DNA from: Alphaproteobacteria bacterium casp-alpha6
GTDB lineage: Bacteria > Pseudomonadota > Alphaproteobacteria > Rhodobacterales > Rhodobacteraceae
NCBI GenBank assembly: GCA_001510135.1
Contig: LFER01000044.1
Location: 1-58,853, forward strand
Direction: 5' to 3'
Length of the DNA: 58,853 bases
Part shown: piece by piece, positions 54,397-58,853 of the stretch
How the letters are laid out: every line of letters starts with the position of its first letter
Position numbering within the stretch: position 1 is the first letter of the stretch
The notes under the pieces: generated by a model
What the model was told of the DNA's origin: nothing
What the model saw: the letters and a program-made list of their open reading frames with translations, nothing else
Database searches by the model: none
Translations under genes and position numbers: made by a program

Positions 54397-56046
54397 TTGA
54401 CCAACTATCCCTATGACCTTGGCGGCTATTCTTGGAAAATAACTACGGAGTCCGCCACGGCGCAACTTTGGTTCGATCGTGGCTTGATGTGGACCTACGG
54501 TTTCCACCACGAAGAAGCTCAGGTTTGTTTTGAGCGCGTTCTAAAAGAAGACCCAAATTGTGCGATGGCATATTGGGGATTGGCCTATATTGCGGGACCG
54601 AATTACAATCGCCCGTGGGAAACCTTTGGTGCGCGCGAGGCCAAAACCATGCTCACCTCATGCCGTGATCATTTGGCCGCAGCAAAAAAATGCGTCAGAA
54701 AAAAAACTGTCGAGGATCGTCTGATCCAAGCACTTGAAAAACGTTTCCAATCAGACACTTTGGCTGAAGCGCCCTATGAGTGGAGCGCGGAGTACGCCGG
54801 TGAGATGCGTGAGGTTTACAAAGATTTTCCCGACGAACAAGACGTCGCGGCCCTTTTCGTAGATGCAATGATGAACCGTCATCCCTGGAAGCTTTGGGAT
54901 CTAAAAACAGGTGCCCCACGCGAAGGTGCGGATACGCTTGAGGCACGTGCTGTTCTTGAACGGGCGATGTCTAAATTTCATATCGGAACGCATCGCCATC
55001 CGGGGCTATTACATCTTTATATTCATCTTATGGAAATGTCGCCCACACCCGAAATAGCGCTCCCTCAGGCGGATGATCTTCGCCGCTTGGTCCCAGATGC
55101 AGGTCATTTGCCGCATATGTCGACCCATATCGATGTCCTTTGTGGGAATTATCAGGACGTGGTTATGTGGAATGATCAGGGGATCAGAGCGGACGAACTG
55201 TATTGGCAGAACGCAGGTGGTTTGAACTTTTATTCGCTTTACCGCGTGCATAACTACCATTTTAAACTCTATGGTGCGATGTTTCTTGGACAGTTCGGCC
55301 CGGCCATGGAAGCGGCAGAGGGGCTGAAACGTACTATCCCCAAAGAATTACTTCTTCAAAAATCCCCACCGATTGCAGATTGGCTTGAAAGCTATATGGG
55401 CATTGAGGTTCACGCTCTGGTGCGGTTTGGAAAATGGCAAATGCTTTTGGACAAAGCGCTCCCCGAGGAGAAAGAGCTGTATTGTGTCACGACTGCCCTG
55501 TTTTACTACGGCAAAGGCATTGCCGAAGCCAACCTCGGCAACATTCGGTCAGCACAGGAGATGCAAAGCCTTTTTGAAGAGGCGGTCGCCCAAATTCCTG
55601 ACACGCGCTATATGCATGTGGTGTCCTGTCTTAACCAGATGGGCGTTGCACGTGAAATGCTGGCGGGCGAAATCGCCTATCACTCGGGTGCGCCTGAAAT
55701 TGCCTTTGATCACCTACGTGAGGCCGTCAAGAAAGAGGATGCATTGCCGTATGATGAACCTTGGGGCTGGATGATGCCGAGCCGTCATGCGCTTGGTGCG
55801 CTACTTTTGGATCAGGGACGCTTTGATGAAGCGATTGATGCCTACGAAGCAGACCTAGGATTAAACGATAACGTCATACGCGCCAACCGCCACCCGAATA
55901 ATGTCTGGGCGCTTCTTGGGCTTCACCGCTGTTATGAGGCAACGGAACGTGAAAACGAAGCACGACTTATAAAACCATATTTGGATATTGCTTTGGCACG
56001 GGCGGACCAAGGGCTTTATGCGTCGTGTTTTTGTGCAAAATCCTAA
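54397..56046 (+). CDS. tetratricopeptide repeat protein
   Basis: A 549-residue cytoplasmic protein with repeated helical hairpins: an opening TPR-like unit (WFDRGLMWTYGFHHEEAQVCF...CAMAYWGLAY), a histidine-rich middle (HPGLLHLYIHLMEMSP, MSTHIDVLCGNYQDV), and late units near residues 385 and 470 (LGALLLDQGRFDEAIDAYEADL). The histidine cluster around residues 200-245 is notable and could bind metal. The start is TTG at 54397, since an in-frame stop precedes it and no ATG appears before residue 30. Function unknown; TPRs usually mediate protein contacts. Confidence 0.8.
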   Translation: MTNYPYDLGGYSWKITTESATAQLWFDRGLMWTYGFHHEEAQVCFERVLKEDPNCAMAYWGLAYIAGPNYNRPWETFGAREAKTMLTSCRDHLAAAKKCVRKKTVEDRLIQALEKRFQSDTLAEAPYEWSAEYAGEMREVYKDFPDEQDVAALFVDAMMNRHPWKLWDLKTGAPREGADTLEARAVLERAMSKFHIGTHRHPGLLHLYIHLMEMSPTPEIALPQADDLRRLVPDAGHLPHMSTHIDVLCGNYQDVVMWNDQGIRADELYWQNAGGLNFYSLYRVHNYHFKLYGAMFLGQFGPAMEAAEGLKRTIPKELLLQKSPPIADWLESYMGIEVHALVRFGKWQMLLDKALPEEKELYCVTTALFYYGKGIAEANLGNIRSAQEMQSLFEEAVAQIPDTRYMHVVSCLNQMGVAREMLAGEIAYHSGAPEIAFDHLREAVKKEDALPYDEPWGWMMPSRHALGALLLDQGRFDEAIDAYEADLGLNDNVIRANRHPNNVWALLGLHRCYEATERENEARLIKPYLDIALARADQGLYASCFCAKS

Positions 56047-56279
56047 ACTGTCCAAACCTTCTGCGCCGACGTGTCAATCAGTACCGGTACGTGGAATATG
56101 ACGGGGAAAGACAAAGCCCGATAGACTGGCAGCTATTCTAAATACGCATGGCCTTCTCTCTTGTTTTGGCAAAGCAGCAATCCGATATGTTTCAAAATGA
56201 ACGGGATGTTGGACACGGGCAATGAAGACGCCTGCTTTTCATAAATCATCCCAAGGAAGCATTAATTACGGAGGTTCAC

Positions 56280-56690
56280 ATGCAAATACTCTCGCTCATC
56301 CTCTTGCTCGCCGCCGCTTTTGGGGTTTTCATTTTAGCCATGAAATATCTTTTGGGTCCGGCCCCTGCCGGATATCACGCTGAAATTTTGAAAGCGGACA
56401 ACATTGAAATCACCGGTATTCTGCCCACTTTGTTTCGCGCCATAAATATCGTTTTTGCCAGCAGTTTTTTGGCAATATCCTTTGCGATCGCGAGTCTGAG
56501 TTGGTACGCCTTTCAAAGCCTTCTCCAATGGCCCCTCGTCATCGCTGTCGTCGTAGCCCTTTTGGCAGGACTGCCTAGTGCCGAAATTGCCCGCAGAATG
56601 GAACAAAAATCCAATGTTCGCACACCATGGCGCATGGGGTATGCCTTGGTTTTATTGGTTACACTCGGCTTTATTCTTGCATATATCTAG
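56280..56690 (+). CDS. small four-helix membrane protein
   Basis: A 136-residue inner-membrane protein with four hydrophobic segments at about 3-27, 55-77, 82-98 and 117-135. GGAGG stands 5 nt before the ATG at 56280, an excellent ribosome-binding site. I recognise no family. The region between segments three and four carries EIARRMEQKSNVRTPWR, a positively charged loop likely cytoplasmic. A clear rho-independent terminator follows, so it is a single-gene transcript. Confidence 0.75.
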   Translation: MQILSLILLLAAAFGVFILAMKYLLGPAPAGYHAEILKADNIEITGILPTLFRAINIVFASSFLAISFAIASLSWYAFQSLLQWPLVIAVVVALLAGLPSAEIARRMEQKSNVRTPWRMGYALVLLVTLGFILAYI

Positions 56691-56741
56691 AGGCATCGAA
56701 TGTGCCGGTAGCCAAGGAAGTGAAATTGACACAGTTCTGCG

Positions 56742-56772
56742 ACCGCCCCAATCATCGGGGCGGTATTTTTTT
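56742..56772 (+). terminator. rho-independent terminator
   Basis: ACCGCCCC pairs with GGGGCGGT around a short AATCATC loop, followed by ATTTTTTT. It is the clearest intrinsic terminator in the window and lies about 50 nt after the small membrane-protein gene. Confidence 0.9.
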
Positions 56773-56870
56773 GACGATGCAAGCAACAAAATTTGATTTG
56801 TGTATGAAATTACTCCGGACATGTTTATAAAAAAGCCTATTTATAATCAAAAAGACGGGGTAGATCGCAA

Positions 56871-58013
56871 ATGGCTTTTTTCCGCAACTTCTTAGTGAGC
56901 ATTTTATTTGCTGCGTATGTCTTTGGCAGCCCAGCTTACGGGCAAGTCAAGATTACGGGAACCAATGGCAGCCAACTGACGGCATCAGCTCTGTCCCAGT
57001 TCAACAATCCATGGGCGATTGCTTTCCTTTCGACGGATCTTTTATTGGTTAGCACGAAACCAGGAATTCTCTGGCTGGTCAAAAGCAATGGAGAAAAGCA
57101 AAAGGTTGGTGGTATACCCGAGGTCGCCCATGCAGGGCAAGGCGGGCTTGGCGATGTCGTTCCTCATCCCCAATATGTCAATAACAATTGGATATACTTG
57201 TCATACATAGAAGAAGATAAGGCGAATGGGACCAAGGGGGCAGTTGTCGTAAAAGGTACGCTCGATCTTGATGGTACACCCATCCTTCGTAATCTGAAAC
57301 GCGTTTGGACCCAAGTTCCAAAAATGCAGAGTGAGGGGCATTACTCCCATAGATTGGCCTTCGGACCAGCCAACAGCAACCAAAGTGGAAAATTATTTAT
57401 TTCATCGGGTGACCGTCAGTATCAAACACCTGCGCAACGCTGGGACATGGCGCTAGGTAAAATCATTCGGATCAACGAAGACGGAACCGTTCCCGAAGAT
57501 AATCCCTTTCAAGACAAGGGCGAGCTCGCCAAAACCTACTGGAGCCTGGGTCACCGTAACGCGCTTGGTCTTGCGTTTGATCAAGCAGGGCAACTGTGGT
57601 CGCATGAAATGGGCCCAAGGGATGGGGATGAGCTTAACCTTATCGCAAAGGGCGCAAATTACGGCTGGCCCGTGGTATCTGAAGGGACACATTACAACGG
57701 CACAGAGATCCCCAGCCATGACACGCAGCCCAACTTTATGCCCCCCAAAGTGGCTTGGATTCCAACGGTCGCGCCGTCTGGTTTGATTATTTATTCTGGC
57801 ACTCAGCGCAGAGATTGGGAAGGAGACGCTTTCATCGGCGGCTTGCGCAGCCGCGCACTTTTGCGTGTCGATATTGATGAAACAGAGGCAGTTGAAGCAG
57901 AGCGTTTTACCTGGGGACAGCGCATTCGCGATGTCGAGGAAGGTCCAGATGGAACGTTATGGGTAATCGAAGACGGACCGAAAGGACGATTGATCCGACT
58001 TTCCTTGGATTAA
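56871..58013 (+). CDS. PQQ-dependent sugar dehydrogenase (soluble aldose/sorbosone type)
   Basis: A 380-residue exported six-bladed beta-propeller (PF07995, YliI/Gdh-B-like). The signal peptide ends at about residue 24 (GSPAYG). Family segments: NNPWAIAFLSTDLLLV, GQGGLGDVVPHPQY, SHRLAFGP, SLGHRNALGLAFD, EMGPRDGDELNLIAKGANYGWP, and SGLIIYSG. The HRN and GDELN regions supply PQQ/Ca contacts in the family. It would oxidise aldose sugars in the periplasm. PQQ genes are not in the window, so PQQ would have to be made elsewhere or imported. Confidence 0.9.
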   Translation: MAFFRNFLVSILFAAYVFGSPAYGQVKITGTNGSQLTASALSQFNNPWAIAFLSTDLLLVSTKPGILWLVKSNGEKQKVGGIPEVAHAGQGGLGDVVPHPQYVNNNWIYLSYIEEDKANGTKGAVVVKGTLDLDGTPILRNLKRVWTQVPKMQSEGHYSHRLAFGPANSNQSGKLFISSGDRQYQTPAQRWDMALGKIIRINEDGTVPEDNPFQDKGELAKTYWSLGHRNALGLAFDQAGQLWSHEMGPRDGDELNLIAKGANYGWPVVSEGTHYNGTEIPSHDTQPNFMPPKVAWIPTVAPSGLIIYSGTQRRDWEGDAFIGGLRSRALLRVDIDETEAVEAERFTWGQRIRDVEEGPDGTLWVIEDGPKGRLIRLSLD

Positions 58014-58044
58014 TTCTCATTGAGCTTTGGAAAAATCGGATGCT

Positions 58045-58566
58045 TCATTTCAAAGGAAAACTGACGGCAAATTGGATCGTTTCCATACCCGGGTTTTCTT
58101 TGTAAATCGCGATATGAGAGCGGTGATCATAGCTCAGCGCATAGCGCACCCCACCGTTCGTCTCATAAATCAGATCAATACCGGAGCGAAAGGCAATGCG
58201 CCCGCCAAGTCCGTGACCCAACCCTTTGTCATAGAGCCCCGTCATGGCATGTAATTCGGCCTTCACAGGTATAGCCTCCGATTGAATGAGATACGTTTGG
58301 CCGTATCCAACCCATGCTTCCTGTCGTTCGCTTATGGAAAACCCGACCGCGTTTCCAAAGGGACCGTTTTTATGAGCCAAATCATAGCGAAAATAAGTTT
58401 CCGGTCCGGGCCGCGCCCTCCGCTTTACCACTTCACCGGCAGAGGCATAGATGCGCGCCGTTCCTTCACTTCGCCCCAAACACCCCAATTCCGTACCGCA
58501 ATGATTGCTTTGCACGTCGCTCAGGCCAAGAATGAACATCAAAGCTGCAAAAGTACCGTCTGCCAT
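58045..58566 (-). CDS. PagL-like lipid A 3-O-deacylase/acyloxyacyl hydrolase family protein
   Basis: A 173-residue outer-membrane protein with a signal peptide (MADGTFAALMFILGLSDVQS). The C-terminal part has alternating beta-strand character and the segment LSYDHRSHIAIYKENPGMETIQ, which carries the HxS active-site pair followed by NPG as in PagL beta-barrels. PagL removes the 3-O acyl chain from lipid A in the outer membrane. GAGG stands about 7 nt before the ATG at 58566. It is convergent with the sugar dehydrogenase gene. The family match is by motif only, so substrate activity is uncertain. Confidence 0.7.
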   Translation of the reverse strand: MADGTFAALMFILGLSDVQSNHCGTELGCLGRSEGTARIYASAGEVVKRRARPGPETYFRYDLAHKNGPFGNAVGFSISERQEAWVGYGQTYLIQSEAIPVKAELHAMTGLYDKGLGHGLGGRIAFRSGIDLIYETNGGVRYALSYDHRSHIAIYKENPGMETIQFAVSFPLK

Positions 58567-58790
58567 AGTTTCCTCAATTTCAATCGAGGGAAATATGAAC
58601 AAATTTTGACCAAATGGGAATAGGTTAAACGTTCACTGTAAAGCGGCAACGCGTCTCATTGTACCATGGTTTTTCGGTTTTTTACATCCCGACTGCCTTC
58701 GTTCCGTCAATGGTCTAAAATGCCCTGTGATAATCGAAGTTTGTTAGACTATTGCATGGTTATTTTGCGGAGGGTGTTGGGTTATTTTTG

Positions 58791-58853
58791 ATGAAGGTTT
58801 TATTTTCAAAGTTTAGAGGGATTTTTTGTTATTTATTAGGTTTGGCGGTGACT
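58791..58853 (+). CDS. possible start of a gene running off the right edge
   Basis: An ATG at 58791 opens a frame of 21 codons that reaches the window end without a stop: MKVLFSKFRGIFCYLLGLAV. It has the positively charged then hydrophobic form of a signal peptide. A GGAGGG sits about 20 nt upstream, too far for a good ribosome-binding site, so the start is uncertain. Confidence 0.3.
   Translation, partial: MKVLFSKFRGIFCYLLGLAVT

Overview
The window looks like a chromosomal segment of a marine alphaproteobacterium of the Rhodobacteraceae (Roseobacter-type). This is inferred from gene content and family style: Hint_2/RTX surface proteins, an IalB-family protein, a TIGR01459 HAD-MaoC-RibF-YcgN neighbourhood, malate synthase G, paired Rieske oxygenases and a trimethylamine methyltransferase (MttB) homologue without pyrrolysine. 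Genes are dense, often joined by 4-bp overlaps. No insertion sequence, rRNA operon, CRISPR array or replication origin is visible.

Layout. 1-1.2 kb: AT-rich stretch with a GFA-family protein beside an initiator tRNA-Met. 1.3-13.8 kb: mostly housekeeping (rlmN, leuA with a structured leader, an EamA exporter, a small FlgM-like protein, threonine aldolase, YcgN, ribF, MaoC, HAD hydrolase, Mn-pyrophosphatase, yaaA, recQ). 14.0-18.6 kb: hpaF-E-D-G-H, the homoprotocatechuate meta-cleavage branch. 18.6-22.3 kb: a MetE-like methyltransferase convergent with two overlapping Rieske oxygenase genes. 22.6-24.7 kb: two adjacent flagellin genes, both broken, one by a 1-base deletion and one by a nonsense codon. 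24.9-38.9 kb: a large catabolic island, described below. 39.3-42.0 kb: a NIDO-RTX-Hint surface-protein gene interrupted by an in-frame TAG. 42.2-44.1 kb: acetamidase and Gfo/Idh dehydrogenase. 44.3-58.6 kb: malate synthase G, glycerol kinase, amino acid aminotransferase, mercaptopyruvate sulfurtransferase, smpB, class III aminotransferase, rluE, asparaginase, IalB, a TPR protein, a membrane protein, a PQQ-type sugar dehydrogenase and a PagL-like protein.

The most interesting unit is the 24.9-38.9 kb island. A tandem SnoaL-like protein is transcribed away from a CUT1-type ABC importer (ATPase, binding protein, two permeases) followed by a LacI regulator. Two near-identical TTGCA-N6-TGCAA operators lie in the divergent gap, one in front of each gene. 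A GntR/FCD regulator with a TGTATAC operator then starts a seven-gene translationally coupled run: GntR, DapA-like lyase/aldolase, aldehyde dehydrogenase, non-Pyl MttB homologue, two SDR dehydrogenases and a FAD-dependent amine/amino acid oxidase. I read this as an undescribed route for taking up and degrading a methylated, possibly sugar- or polyol-like nitrogen compound. The substrate cannot be read from the sequence.

Three surface or motility genes (two flagellins, one RTX-Hint protein) each carry a single disabling lesion, while I see no such lesion in the catabolic and housekeeping genes. This suggests recent loss of motility and a surface protein, unless the lesions are assembly errors or are recoded.
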